From Plasmodiophora brassicae (taxonomy: Eukaryota > Endomyxa > Phytomyxea > Plasmodiophorida > Plasmodiophoridae), in the NCBI GenBank assembly GCA_039704465.1, contig JASFAU010000008.1, positions 744,001-808,000 of the forward strand: a stretch of DNA of 64,000 nt. The letters are read 5' to 3'. Below, piece by piece: positions 31,647 through 44,560 of this stretch (its first letter is position 1; the number at the start of each line of letters is the position of its first letter). A model generated the notes under the pieces. The model worked only from the letters and a program-made list of their open reading frames with translations, ran no database searches and was not told the origin of the DNA. The position numbers and the translations under genes were made by a program.

Positions 31647-33494
31647 ATGAGCAGTGGCAGTACCGCCAGCGACGCTCTTCGTGAGGCATGTCGAGAAGGA
31701 GATTCCGCTCGGGTTCGGCAACTGCTAAACCTGGTAACGAAGGGGCGCACTAAACCACCGGATCCGAATACGGCAAACGGGTGGTGCCTGCAGGCTTTGT
31801 GCGAGCGGGGACACCTTGAATGCCTCAAGCTCCTACTCTCCCATCCTAATTTTCATGCTACAGCGTGGGAGAACGCAGGCTTACGTTGTGCAGTGCGACG
31901 TGGTACGTGCCCTCTCCAGACCGCAATTTGCCACAGCACCATGACGCTGTGTGCAGACCATACCCACGTTGTGGAGTACCTTCTTCAATGCCCGGGCGTC
32001 AACCCTGCTGATTCCGCATCCTGGGCACTACGAAAGGCGGCGCTGAACGGGAACACGAGCGTGGTCAAAGCGCTTATCGATGACGCACGCAGCGACCTGA
32101 CCGCCCATGCCAACTACGCGCTGAACGTTGCCGTCAAGGGTAGTCGCCACGACATCGTCCACATGTTGCTGGAATCGTCCGCAGTTCGCGACGCCGCTAT
32201 GGATGGCGTCGCGCTCGTGTACGCTGCCTCTGACGGCGACCTGGACCTGGTCGAGCTGCTCCTCAGCAAGATCCCCTGCATCGACGCCAGCGCAGGCGAC
32301 AGCTTGGGGTTCGTGAACGCTGCTGCAAATGGTAGGGCAATCTCAAGCACCTGGGTCGCAGGTACTTGACCGCTTCCCACAGGCCACACGCGTGTCTGCC
32401 GTCGATTGCTACAGGAACCTGGCGTCTCCGTTGCCGGGCAGTCCCACGACGCCATTGTCTACGCGGCCTTGTACAACCATTACGAGTCAGTGTTGTACTC
32501 GGGTATCGTGTACGTGGCATTGTTCCTCATAAGGACGCGCAGGACTTTGCGGTTCCTGCTGGACTGCCCTGATGCAGACCCTGGCGCGCAGCAGGGCGCC
32601 GCGCTATGCTGGTCGGCCAGCAACGGGCATACGAGTATCGTCCAGCTCCTCATTGGGGACGGACGCGTACCTGTCAATAGCCGCGGCGGTGCCCCATTGG
32701 TACCAAACGTGCCCCTGTAGCGCAGCGTCATTTAACATCACCGTGTTAGTTGAATGCGGTGAAGAACGGTCACTTGGAAACCTGCAAGGTGTTGCTCGCG
32801 GGTGGAGCGGACCCAGGGCTCCGCGAGAGCGAATCGTTGATCTTAGCCGTCACGTATGGGCATGTCGACCTGGTGGCGTTGCTGGTCGAACTCGAAGCCG
32901 TAGACGCGAGCGCCCAGAACTGCAAAGCGCTCATGTCGGCCGCAGGGCAAGGCAACCTGATGATTCTCAAGGCGCTTGCCAGTCGTAATGATACCGGAAT
33001 GAGGTCACGAGGATCTGAGGCGTTAACCATAGCTGCCAGACGTGGGTGTGTCGACATTGTTGATTACCTGCTACGAAACGCGGACGTTGATCCTTGTACG
33101 ACGGTTCATGAAATGCATGCCAACCGGGTTTTAACCGCTGTCAGGTGACGGCGACGGGATGGCGTTATTATGGGCAACGTTGGAAGAGCACACTCCTGTC
33201 GTCCACCGTTTGGTCCGCGACAGCCGCGTTGCTGAGTTCGTTGTAAGCTACGGGTGCCGTCGGAGGCCGGCATTAATTGCACAGGCAATGGAACAGGTTC
33301 GTGATGAGTGCCGTGAAGCGATTTCGATGGCGTTCGCGATACGAGGCCATCGCAGCAATATCTCACTTCCAGTCGAGTGCCAGAATCTCATCATAGTGTT
33401 CGCGTTCGGTGATTTCCTGCCCGACGCAGCCACCATCGACTGTATCTGCAAACGCATTCGGAAGAAGTCTCAGCGGCGCTTGGATCGCACCTAA
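31647..33494 (+). CDS. ankyrin-repeat protein, tandem copy A
   Basis: Five introns (about 50-60 nt each; first donor at 31903) join in frame from ATG 31647 to the TAA at 33494, about 520 aa. Ankyrin units include LREACREGDSARVRQLLN, LCERGHLECLKLLLSHP, THVVEYLLQCPGVNPAD, RKAALNGNTSVVKALIDD, GSRHDIVHMLLES and DGDLDLVELLLS. After splicing these are followed by NGHTRVCRRLLQEPGV, KNGHLETCKVLLAGGADPG and GCVDIVDYLLRNADVD. The tail (LPVECQNLIIVFAFGDFLP, CKRIRKKSQRR) is shared with copy B and is not an ankyrin unit. No signal peptide is seen. Ankyrin repeats bind proteins; partner unknown. A longer 5' open frame (from 31512) is probably leader. Confidence 0.82.
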
Positions 33495-34732
33495 TGCACG
33501 GACGGGAAATACGACACTACGTATCATATCGTTGCCTGGTTTAACCATCTTGTTTGTCGTTCCGAGTAATTGCAAGTAGTTCCAACTGGTCACATCATTC
33601 CATCCTCACTGTCGTTCGCAACAGTTGCGTGTTAGAACAGTCCATATCGGCGTGGTAGGTCTTTCGCCAAGGTTGCCAGCAACCAAGATGCTATGGCATG
33701 CACCATTATCTGATCAAACGTACCGAAGTTCGGCCTCCACTCGAGCAATGTTTTCAACAGTGGTGTCCGAATTGGGAACATGATCATAATAACCTTGATG
33801 GGCCAATTCCGTTCCCCGTAGTAATGCCTGACAGATGGTCCCTGATGATCAGATTCCGTTCTAGATCGTGTCTTCCCTCCTTTTAGACGCCGGCGTAGCG
33901 TACAGTCAGTCCATGTGAATCTCTTGGTTCGCTCGTACGCAATGAACAGCTGCCGTCATCGGTGTGGGAATCTCTACCCTGCCCCGTGTCGGTAAACAGT
34001 TCACTGCATGCGTTTCAGAACGTCCTCATGTCCTCATCGCAATATATATAATTTCAGAACTCTCCTAACTTCTTCCCCGAGGCTGTTGCCGCCCGCACGA
34101 GAAGTTGAACATAAGGCCGGCTTCGGCTCATTACATTTGTCCAGTACGATCGTTTGTCTCTTGCTTTTGACGAAGTGGTCCCCACCATTCTTCGGTCGCT
34201 TTGGTCCACTGAGCCGTGGCTTCTGGGCCTTAAGGATCTCGTCCGCGGTTGGCTATTGGAATTCTTTCCTTCTAATGACCGTATCTGTCATCGATTTGAC
34301 GCTTTGGGCGGGCTGGGGCGGGGTGGGGTCCACTATCCGGTGCACCCGTCGTCAGATCCGACGACTCTTTGTCGTCACCTGCATTATGCAGGATAACGTA
34401 GTTAAACCTCTGAATGTTCACTGCCCGTCGTTGTAGTGCACCGTCGGCCTCGACATATCGGACAGCTCTGCTGAGTACTGCGGAAGCAGATGCGGCCCTG
34501 CGGTGAAGGTATGCTACATATGTATAGATATCGCTTCATTCGAACGACCTTGTCACGAAGTCGGATGTAGCGGCGACGCGCAGTTCAAGCACATGCGGAT
34601 CAATGACCCGACTAATCGCAAGTGGAGACTGACCTGATGGGCAGCAATGGCTGGCTATGAAAACGGAAAGCATTGGCATCTGCAACCGCCTCGCCGTTCT
34701 ACTCTTTATCCGCAGTACGTTCTTGCTCACCA
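33495..34732. other. spacer between ankyrin copies
   Basis: About 1.2 kb of lower GC content with many stops on both strands. A plus-strand open stretch around 34154-34396 (EPWLLGLKDLVRGWLLEFF) has no start context or known domain. A TATATATAA run lies near 34044. From about 34560 on it is the duplicated 5' flank of copy B. Confidence 0.35.
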
Positions 34733-36578
34733 ATGAACATTGACGCCTGCAGTGCTCTTCGCGAGGCATGTCGAGCTGGAGACACCGACCGGGTCCGGCA
34801 ACTGCTGCAACCGTCAACCGCGGCGCTCACTGAACCACCGGATCCGAATACGGCAAACGGGTACTGCCTACAGGCTGTATGCGAGCGGGGACACCTTGAA
34901 TGCCTCAAGCTTCTACTCTCCCATCCTAATGTTGATGTTACAGCGAACGCGAACTCTCCTTTACGTCGTGCGGCCGAACGTGGTACGTACCCTACCCAGA
35001 CCGCAGTTTGCCACAGCACCATGCATAATGCTATCTGCAGGCCATATCCGCGTCGTGGAGTACCTTCTTCAATGCCCGGACGTCAACCCTGCTGACTTGT
35101 CATCCTGGGCACTACGAAAGGCGGCACAGAACGGGCACACGAGTGTTGTGAAAGCGCTTATCGATGACGGGCGCAGCGACCTGACCGCCCATGGCAACTT
35201 GGCATTGAACTTTGCCGTCAAGGGCGGTCACCACGACATCGTCCACTTGTTGCTGGAATCGCCCGCAGTTCGCGACGCCGCTAAGGATGGCGTCGCGCTC
35301 GGATTCGCCGCCTCCAATGGCGACCTGGACCTGGTTGAGCTGTTCCTCACGGGGATCCCCTGCATCAACGCCAGCGAACGCGACAACTGGGCGTTCGTGA
35401 ACGCTGCTGCGAATGGTACGGCAATCTCATGCACCTGTGTCACAGGTACCTGACCGCTTCCCACAGGGTACACGCGCGTCTGCCGTCGACTGCTACAGGA
35501 ACCCGGCGTCTCCGTTGCCGGGCAGCGCCACAACGCCATTGTCTACGCGGCCATGTACAATCATTACGAGTCAGTGTTCCGCGCCGGTATTGTGAACGTG
35601 ACTTTGTTGATCATGATGACGTACAGGACGTTGCGGTTCCTGCTGGACTGCCCTGGGGCGGATCCTGGCGCTCAGCAGGGCGCCGCACTGTGCTGGTCGG
35701 CCAGCAACGGGCATACGCGTATCGTCCGCCTCCTTGTTGAGGACGGACGCGTACCCGTCAATAGCCGCGACGGTGCCCCACTGGTACCAAACGTGCGCCT
35801 CTAACGCTGCATCACCTAACATCACCGTGTTAGATTCGTGCAGCGGAGAATGGCCACTTGGAAACTTGTAAGGTGTTGCTCGAGGCTGGCGCGGATCCAG
35901 GGCTCCGCGAGAGCGAATCGTTGATCTTTGCGGTCAAGTATGGGCATGTCGACGTGGTGGTGTTGCTGGCCGAACACGAAGCCGTAGACGCGAGTGCCCA
36001 GAATTGCAAAGCGCTGATGACGGCCGCAAGCCAAGGCAACCTGAGGATCCTCGAGGCGCTTGCCAGTCGTAATGATACGGGAATAAGGTCGCGAGGGTCT
36101 AAGGCGCTGGCCATAGCTGCCAGTCGTGGACACGTCGGCATTGTTGATTACCTGTTACGAAACGCGGAGGTTGATCCTTGTATGACGGTTCATGAAATGT
36201 ATGCCAACTGGGCTCTAACCGCTGTCAGGTGACGGCGACGGGTTGGCGTTATCATGGGCAACGTTGGAGGAGCACGCCTCCGTTGTGCATCGTTTGGTGC
36301 GCGACAGCCGTGTCGTCGAGTTCGTTGTCCGGTCTGGGTGCCATCGGACGTCGGCACTGATTGCACAGGCCATGAAACAGGTTAGTGACGAGTGCCGTGA
36401 AGCGATCTCAGTGACGTTCGCGTTACGAGACTATCGCAGCAGTATCTCACTGCCAGGCGACTGCCAGAATCTCATCCTAGAGTTCGCGTTCGGGGATTTC
36501 CTGCCCAACGCTGCTACCATCGACTGTATCTACAAACGCATCAAGGAGAAATCTCAACGGCGTCTGGTTCACACATAA
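34733..36578 (+). CDS. ankyrin-repeat protein, tandem copy B
   Basis: Paralogue of the gene at 31647 with introns at the same positions. Start ATG 34733 (MNIDACSALREACRAGDTDR). Splicing joins RAAERG to HIRVVEYLLQCPDVNPADL, AANG to GYTRVCRRLLQEPGV, NHYE to TLRFLLDCPGADPG, and DPC to DGDGLALSWATLEEH, ending in CIYKRIKEKSQRRLVHT at 36578. Compared with copy A most changes are conservative substitutions, and no frameshift or stop occurs inside exons. The N-terminus differs in the first six residues. As with copy A there is no signal peptide. Function unknown beyond protein binding. Confidence 0.82.
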
Positions 36579-37309
36579 TGCACTGGGCGGGATGACCCCC
36601 GACACGAACTTCGGAAATCGGCCCTGAACAATACGGCACCACGTATCATGTCGTTGCTTGGGTTAACCATGGCCAACCGTTTGTGTCGTTCCGAGTAATT
36701 GCAAGTAGTTCTAGAGCATATTCTTTCGCGGGTAAGCTACCGGTAGTTGGACGGTGTCCCGCTAGTGCCATATTCTCGAATGCCAGCTCGTGTTCGGGAG
36801 TTTCCCAATGAATCCTGTCCTGCCAGGTTGGTCCCTCATACGCACTCCATATTCCCTTTGAGACAGGTATAGCTTCCTGAGATAGAGTAACTCATCCACT
36901 GAGCTGTCACGGTTTGTGCAGCCCTTGCCGTCCTATGTAGGTAGGCGGCGAGGTATAAGGGAGCGCGACTTTACTGAATGGATGGTGATTGAAGACGAAC
37001 CTGAAAAGAACTGGTCGACAGAGGCACATACCGGACGGAAGACGCGAAACGTGTACTGTTTGAATTCTTCACCAAAGTGGAGAGGTTATCTTTATTACAA
37101 GTGAGCAGCTTTGCTCAGAGCAGTAAACAAGGCCTGCGTAGCGATGAACGCTCGCACGACATCCTTCCTGAAAGTCTGAAACGCTAACTTCGAACGGACG
37201 TGAGCATGCACCATTTTGCAGGCGCAAAACAAGTCGTACGGCCTACGGGCGCCGTCGTGTAAGTCCGTGGCGGAGTCCGCCGTAAGCCCGCTCCAGTGGT
37301 GTGCCGGTC
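36579..37309. other. intergenic, no confident gene
   Basis: Begins with the duplicated 3' flank of the ankyrin unit (to about 36711). A 62-codon plus-strand open stretch (36916-37104) has no recognised domain. Nothing else is supported before DPH3. Confidence 0.35.
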
Positions 37310-37683
37310 ATGGCGACGTACTACGATGAGGTCGATCTGGACGATATGGAGTTCGACGAGTCCAGCGGCATGTATTCGTATCCATGCCCGTGCGGTGATC
37401 AGTTCTTGCTGTCGCTGGTATGTACGGTGACGGCGTCGGCAAAAATCGCCATCGCTGACCCTGTGCCGTAGGACGATATCATCGACGGCGAAGACGTGGC
37501 GCGATGCCCATCCTGCTCACTGCTCTTGAAAGTTGTCTACGATCCCGTACGTTGCATTGTTGCCAGTCGTCTGTGTCCGTGTAGCGACGCGTCTGACATG
37601 CTTCGCCTCAGTCCGAGTTCGCAGACGATGCCGAAGACGACCATCTGGCCTTGATAACAACGTCAGAGCTGCTGGCCTGCTAA
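37310..37683 (+). CDS. DPH3: DPH3/KTI11 CSL zinc-finger protein
   Basis: Three small exons (37310-37417, 37472-37546, 37612-37683; introns 54 and 65 nt) give exactly 84 aa plus stop, the normal length for DPH3. The sequence MATYYDEVDLDDMEFDE, SYPCPCGDQFLL then GEDVARCPSCSLLLKVVYD carries the four zinc ligands (CPCG and CPSC) of the CSL-type DPH fold. DPH3 donates electrons to the Fe-S radical enzyme Dph1-Dph2 in diphthamide formation on elongation factor 2, and also works with Elongator in wobble-uridine modification. The C-terminus is acidic (FADDAEDDH). Because each exon is short the gene is easily missed. Confidence 0.95.
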
Positions 37684-37844
37684 GCCTAAACCCATCCTGA
37701 ATGCCATGCCTAATTATAAACCAGTACATCGTTATAGCTCACATGACGGTGGCCTTGTATGTACCTGTTTCCCAGCGCCGACCATGCCCTACCGGCTACC
37801 TCCATGCCCTGGCTGGCTATTATTATTGGCGAGTCGGCGCATGC

Positions 37845-40800
37845 ATGGCGATGAAGGGGGGTGGCGCAGGACCGCCGGCGACGATCGAGGAAGGCGCTGG
37901 ACCGCCGGCCCATCTGCCCGTCCCACCCGACGACGACGACGTGTTGCCGGATATCGTCGATGACGATCGTTCACCGCTGAAGATTTTCGACGGCAACCTG
38001 GCCAGGATGCGATTGCCCAGATCGCTGCCGCCTTCGGCACCCTGGGTCGTCGAAGCCAACGTCGCCTCCACGTTGGACATCGACGGCGTACGCGTGCATT
38101 TCCCCAACGCCAAGCCGTTCCACACGCAAGTCGCCATGATGACCAGCATGATCGGAGCGTTTCGTGCCAGCCGGCACGCCCTGATCGAGTCTCCAACGGG
38201 AACGGGCAAGAGGTCTGTCTGCACTGCCAGGGCACCCTGCCAGCCAGCGCCTGAACGCTCCCCCTGTAGTCTGGCGCTGCTGTGCGCTGCGATCGGGTTC
38301 CAAATCCATCAGTACGAGCAGGTCGCTGCCGGCAGGTCGGAAGCTGTTATCCCGTTAGGCAAACGCCCTGCATGCGATGGTGCCTGCCCGAATCTGACGT
38401 CGTCGCCGCCCGTCGTTTCTGCAGGCGTATAATCCTGGCGTCGCGAACGCACAGCCAGCTCGTGTCGCTAGCAGGGGAGCTTCGTCGCAGCCCGTACCGG
38501 CCGCGAACCACAACGCTCGCGTCCCGGAAGCAGTTGTGTTGCAATCCGGTGGCGAGGTCGTCGCCCGGCGGCACGGACGACGCGTGCTCCGAGAGGCGTC
38601 ACGAGCGATATGACGAGAAGAGCGATAAGGGGTGTGTCTTCTTCATGAACTTGACGGAGGAGGAGCATGCAGCGACCGGTATGTCGCGGGACGACGGGCG
38701 TGGACATGTCTCAACTGACAGATGGGGCGCAGTTGCTGATGTCGTTCGAGGGTCAGGTGGGTCGGACAGTGTGATGGACATTGAGGACCTCATGCGTCTG
38801 TCTCGGTACGGCGGGTACGGTTGCCCGTATTACACGTCCCGGGAAGTGTCGTACCGGTCGCACCTGGCTCTTGTGCCGTACAATTACGTCGTCGACCCGG
38901 CGATCAGCCAATCCCTGGACCTGACCCAGGACTCGATCGTCATCATCGACGAGGGCCACAATGTCCTTGACGTCGCCATGGTTGGATACCCGTGTTCGGT
39001 ACGACCGTGTTCGGCTGACGTTTGCGCGACAGGAAGTCGGATCCGCTGATGTGACGAGGGACGAACTGTTAAAATGCGTTCAAGCTTGCGATGCACTGCG
39101 CCATGTTCGCCAGGAGAAACTGAGCCGGGCACCTACCAGTAAACATCGCGCCGTGATCGACGAGACGTACCCGAGGCTCGACGTTGTCCGATCGTACGGG
39201 TCGCGCATCCAGGCCTGGCTCCACCGGACCAGCTGTCAGTTCCGTATCCAGGTCAAGGAACAGGAGCCCGACGACGAATACGTAATCTGGTCGACCTATC
39301 CGCCGTCATCGCCCGCCCCGAGCGTCGTCCTGCGCGGCCTGGACATAACCTGTAACCGGCAATGTCGCCTGACGTTCCCTTTGCTAATTCGGTTGCTGTG
39401 ATAGCCCCCGTCTGCAGGGAGATCCAAAGGCTGCTGAAAGCGTGGTCGGAAGCTGCCCCCAAGTTGGAACCAAAGATACGCGCGTTCGTCGGTCAACTGC
39501 ACCCGATGGGCGCCCTCGCCAACGCGCTTGCGTTAGCACTTGTGCGACCCCATGACTATCGTAAACGCGTTATTGGTTGTTCGTGACAAGCGACCTTACG
39601 ATGTCGTCCTTCAGGGATATGTATCGTCCGATCGTTCGATAAAGGCGAATCGCAGTGGTATTCGTCGTTGCGCGTTATGTGCCTGTCCGCCGAGGGCATC
39701 ATCGCGATGCAGACGCAGCCGTCGTTCTCGTTCGTCATTACATCGGGGACGTTATCACCAATGGGCGCCTTCCGCGACGAACTTGGGAACTCGTTCAAGA
39801 ACCGTCTGGACGCCATGGTGACCAACCCTCATGTCGTTCGAATGGCCGACCAGGTTCTTGTCGGCGCCATCGGCGTCGACGATGCTGGCATGGCTTTGAC
39901 AGGCACGATGAAAGGCCAATGCAATTCCTACTTCGCCGGTGTTGGACAAGTCGTTGCCCGCATCTGCACGATGACGCCGCATGGCGTCCTCGTCTTCGTC
40001 TCCAGCTACAACATCATGAACAAGTTCCTCGATGCCTGGAAGCGCGCCGGTTTGCTGCAGATCATTACTCGAGCCAAAGGCGAACCGTTCGTTGAACCAA
40101 AGTGTGTTTCGCGCCCCTTCGATGGTCGTGCCCGCGTCTAAACTCGCTGCGCCCACAGTTATGGAGGCGACGAGATGTTCAAGAAAGTGTGCATTGGGTA
40201 CAGAAACGCTGCCGTCACTGAGAAGGGCGCGCTGCTGCTAGCAGTCTATCGAGGCAAAGCAAGGTAAATCGCACCGTACATGCTGGATCCGTATGCGCTA
40301 AGTGCTCGACGTCTGACAGCGAAGGGATTTCATTCTCCGACAATGTCTGCCGAGCATGCATCTGCGTCAGTTTGCCATTGGTTGGTATCTGCTCTTCTGT
40401 TGCGAAGCTGTTGCTCTAACGGTCGTTTGCCCAGGCATCGTACGGTGATGTTCGCATCCAGTCCAAGTTGGATCATGAGAACGCGAGGTCGGGCAACGGT
40501 CGGCGCTGGTATGAACGGCAAGCGTACAGTGCAGTGAATCAAGCGCTCGGGCGCGTGATCCGCCATGCAGCGGATTACGGCATCCTGCTGATGGTCGACA
40601 AGAGGTTCGCCACATATCGGCATCCAAACGTCACCACCTGGCTGCGCCAACACGTTGAGGTTCGCCGGTGTGTCGAAATAGCGTTCCTGGTTGCTGAACG
40701 CCATTCAGGTCTTCGAGACGGTTGAGGTGATGACGGAACGCGTGAATTCGTTCTTCCAACGAGTTCGGGAGCTTGCTCCCTTCACGTATGTGCCTCCGAA

Positions 40801-41011
40801 ACAGTTCGAAATACCGACGACCTGCAATCGGTCGGCACGAGCACGTGTTCCGCAACGTGTCAACCTTCCCGAGGTGAAACTGGAGGTGAACGACCCGATG
40901 GACGTGGACCTGCCACAGCTGGACACTATCAAGCGTGAACGAGTCGGCCGTTCTGCACCAGCACTACAAAGCCTGTTGGGCTACCAGACATCGAATGAAC
41001 CATTGACATGA
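37845..41011 (+). CDS. FANCJ/BRIP1-like Fe-S superfamily 2 helicase
   Basis: A 5'-3' DNA helicase of the XPD/Rad3 family. From ATG 37845 several exons join with introns of about 50-100 nt. Motifs in order: FPNAKPFHTQ (Q-motif-like), Walker A ESPTGTGKS, IILASRTHSQL (Ia), then the Fe-S cluster region with Cys at LCCNP, GCVFF and GCPYYTSRE. Next are PYNYVVDP, the DEGH Walker B box (VIIDEGHNVLD), SFVITSGTLSPMGAF and GVLVFVSSYN. QALGRVIRHAADYG is the motif VI arginine finger. The order and the PY.SQ..MM-like start fit FANCJ better than RTEL1 or XPD. The C-terminal 90 residues are unique. FANCJ acts in crosslink repair and G-quadruplex unwinding. Confidence 0.88.
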
Positions 41012-41068
41012 AAGGTGTGTATCAAATCACGTTACTCAGGTCTCTCGTGCCAGGCCGACGCAGGCTGG

Positions 41069-44000
41069 TTATGCAGCGTTGAAGCGAATCTCGAAGTCAT
41101 CGGTGATTCCGATCCATGGCTTCCGAACGATTACCTGGTCTGGATTGAACGTTTGGACAAAATCGAACGCGACCTGGCTGTTCCCAGCGCCCATCGTGAC
41201 GGACGATAGCCTACGACGCAAGCCGACGACAATGATGCGTTCGAGACGATTGTCTGCCATGAACTTGAACTGGGTTCGCGCTGCGGGTGATCCACGAAGC
41301 GTCAGGTCCTCGAACACGAATGACCTTAATGTAAACGCCCCAGTTTGGTGTTCAAAGGTGTGGCCGTCATCAAGGTAAAGCGTGCCGTAAGCTGATTCCT
41401 TGGCATCAAGAGCAACGACGAGGGTGAACGGGTCGTTCAGTTGACAATGCGAGCTGCGTCGCGCCCGACCGTGCCTGGCAATTATGGAGCCGCCGCGTTG
41501 ATAGACAGGAATCTAAAGAACCCCTTCAGTCCATAGAGCGAACGAATTACATTCATCTATGCTGACCCTTTCGAAAACAACAGCAACGGATAGCGTCTGG
41601 TCTCCAACGAAGCCCTGGTGGGTGACAGTATCGTACCAGATTTGCTGTTCCGATCCGGGGAAAGTAACCATCACGCTCGTCTCACCGGCAGACGTGATTG
41701 GACGGACAAGCAAGTCACTGCCAAGTAGGTGGTGGTCCTCAATTGCAAACACCCTGGAAAACAAACATGAAGTACACGCTCAACGACTCCGACGACTAGC
41801 AATACGTACTTCACGTCAGAAGGAAATTCGACCCAAAGCGGGCGCATAATGGGCAGGCCTGAGACGGAGGCATTTCGGAAAACCGTGTAGAGGTACGGCA
41901 TCAGGGAATACCTAGCCAGATCTATCACCATCAACGAGATGGAAGAATACCCTTTCAAAGTACCTGTCACGGATCGCTTGCTGGATGATCCAGGTATTGT
42001 CTTCACCGAATAACCACGGCTCACGACGCGCCGTGTCAATATGCGCATGGCCACGAAAGAATGGCTGATAAGCACCAGCCTGGTACCATCGAACAAGCAG
42101 CTCGGGATCGGGGTCCTGTGCACACCAAGTCAGCCTACGCGCCAACACCCTCAACTCAGACAAAACCTTAAAGAAACCGCCGACATCAGCTCCGACAAAT
42201 GGAAGGCCCGCAACACCCATTGACATGATCATCGGAAGCGATGCCTTCAGATGACCCCAGTCGGCGAGATTGTCGCCCGTCCAGACGGCGCCGAAACGCT
42301 GAGAACCAGCGAAAAAGGATCGAGACAAAATGAAGGGGCGGCGAGACACGTCTGGCGACGTTGCAGCACTCTGGCGAGCAAGCTGCCCTTGGAAGGTTGC
42401 CATTTGGTCATAGAACCCGTACTGGTTGTGTACGTCACGGTGCTCGACCCCACCCTCATGAAGGCAATCCTTGGGCATCGTAATTTCGGGACCATTGAAC
42501 ACAGACGGTTCGTTCATGTCAATCCAGGAGAACAGCTGAAACGTCGACCCGATGTATGTGTCGAACCGAAAGAGTGACGCCCAGAAGTCACGGACCTACG
42601 AAACGGTCTCACAACCTATCCTCGAACCGCGCTTAGGGACAAAACCTTCTGCACGGTAAAGTCAAGGTACGACACGGATCCTGGCCAGCACCAGCCCTCG
42701 TACACACTTTGGCCGTCTGCCTTTTTAACGTAGAGCCCGTCTTGTTCAGCGCGTTGATGAACCTGAATCCCGTTAGGAAGCCGATGAAGGAGTGCAGAGG
42801 GCAACGGAACCCACGAAATAGTCCGGATCCCGTTTGATGTGGGGATCCACGATCGTCACCATACGGCGTTTGTGCCCCCAGAGACGGTCAACCATACCAG
42901 CTGGGTTTGGGAACTTCACAGGATCCCACGTAAAGTATCTACAAGAACCACCATCAGCACCTCAAGTACCGACCAATGCACATCAGCTGCACTTTTTCTG
43001 GTCGGTGTGTTCGATATCGAGCCAGAGCACATCGTAAGGAATATCATGGTCGTCAAAGCCTTGATCGACGGCGAACACATCCGGTTCATCGCGGTAGTTC
43101 CAACGGCACTGATGGTATCCCAGAGCGAACCTACCATTGAACCATACCATGAGTTCGATAAAGCCTCATTCCTACCCATCTTCACTTGCCTTGGCGGCAG
43201 TGCAGGCAGGCCTGTCAGCGAGGCGTATGCGAAGAACACAGACGATGGTGTCGGCGAAGAGAACAGAAACGCGTCAATTACTCCACTCTCACTGATCCAA
43301 CGTGCCTTAGAATGTCGCGTCAGCCAGTATCAACGAATCGTTAGGACAAGTAGCACACCTGCTTTCCACTGGGGTCCGAGGACACATCGATAAACGTCTC
43401 AGCCGCATTCAACCACAGAACAGCGGCGGTGCCCTCTATAGGGGCGTCAAGCACTAGCGCAGCGTACAGAAGATGGGCGTACCTTGACCGAGCGCCATCA
43501 TAAAAGGGATCGCACCGTACAACGCCATTGGAACGTCAAGCTCGTATTCGAAAACATCCAGGTTGAAGAGACGGTACGGCTCCGAATAACTGAGCCGACG
43601 TCAGTACGCCGAACGTATCACACGCATTGGCGTAATACTAACTGATGGAAATCGCCACGCGTGTCTGGCAGCGACAGGTTGGTAGCATGCTCCGGAATCC
43701 CATATACGTGCAGTGCGGATTCAAACTGGAAGTCTAAGGACACGGCGGCGGGTCCGCGAGGTCGACTGTCAGTTTGCCCACCGAATGACTCCGACCACGT
43801 CCCCTCCTGGTCGTAAACCGCATTCGGGTCAACATCAGCTGCAACGATACGTAAGCTGTCGGAGAGGTACAACGATTACTACTGCCGACCTTCGTTCTCC
43901 GGCTTGGGGTTCGGCTTGCGATACGTCTCGAACTGCATCAGGTCCTTGGCATTAACGGTTAGGCGAATCTTGCCACCACGTTGAACCTGACGTTTGAAGT

Positions 44001-44560
44001 TCGATGAACGAAACAGAGGGCCTGAAAACGCCTCACAACTGACCTGGACTCTGAACGGGGCAAATCGAACGAAGACGGTCAGATCGTCATCAATAAACAT
44101 TGCCGTGCGTGTGGAGCCACTGACAATCCGCTGGGCGCGTATCGTTTGAAGCCCTGTGACAACGGTTTTCACCAACGCATTGCTATGAAACCGGAAGGCC
44201 CCTACCACTCGGTTGGAGGACGTCGCGAACACGGTGACGAACATACAGGGCTTCGCCGTCACGCTCGTCGACAGTAACACGAACCACGTTATTGACATAC
44301 ACTTGAACTTTCATCTGGACCCTGGTGCCCTTCGGGTCAACAAGAACAGCCGACAAGGCCGCATTGTCGACGTCGGCAGCGACCGACTGAACGTCCACGT
44401 TCCACGGGCCCAGCGTCTCCGCGTCGCGCAGTCGCCTGCAGAACCCGGTCTGCGCGCACGTGCGGAACTTGCCCTGATCGACGGCATCGCCAACGCCTAG
44501 CAGACACGCGACAGCAAGGACGGCGACGACGACCGCGGCCCTTGCCCGCATCATCACCAT
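41069..44560 (-). CDS. GANAB: glucosidase II alpha subunit (GH31)
   Basis: ER glycoside hydrolase that trims the two inner glucoses of N-glycans. ATG 44560 gives a signal peptide ([17 protein letters not shown]) and the family N-terminus [19 protein letters not shown]. Catalytic region: nucleophile Asp in [12 protein letters not shown], the acid/base segment [14 protein letters not shown], then GADVGGFF and [19 protein letters not shown] with the (R/K)REPW substrate-binding block. The C-terminal beta domain ends [16 protein letters not shown]. Many minus-strand exons; the total size fits the usual 900-950 aa. All key residues are present. It normally works with a lectin beta subunit, which is not in this window. 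Exon borders in 42.6-44.2 kb were not all fixed. Confidence 0.93.

Larger units (their letters stand above)
31365..36711 (+). repeat. tandem duplication of an ankyrin-gene unit
   Basis: Two direct copies, roughly 31365-33590 and 34560-36711, share upstream sequence (both contain CAAGCACA and TGACCCGACTAATCGCAA), the whole exon-intron structure and downstream sequence (CGTTCCGAGTAATTGCAAG). A unique spacer of about 1 kb separates them. Divergence is visible but frames and splice sites are kept in both, so the duplication is not very recent and both copies seem maintained. Confidence 0.85.

Noticed and set aside
42839..43393. Plus-strand open frame of 184 codons
   Set aside because: It lies antisense inside the glucosidase II gene, whose minus-strand frames carry clear GH31 motifs on both sides.
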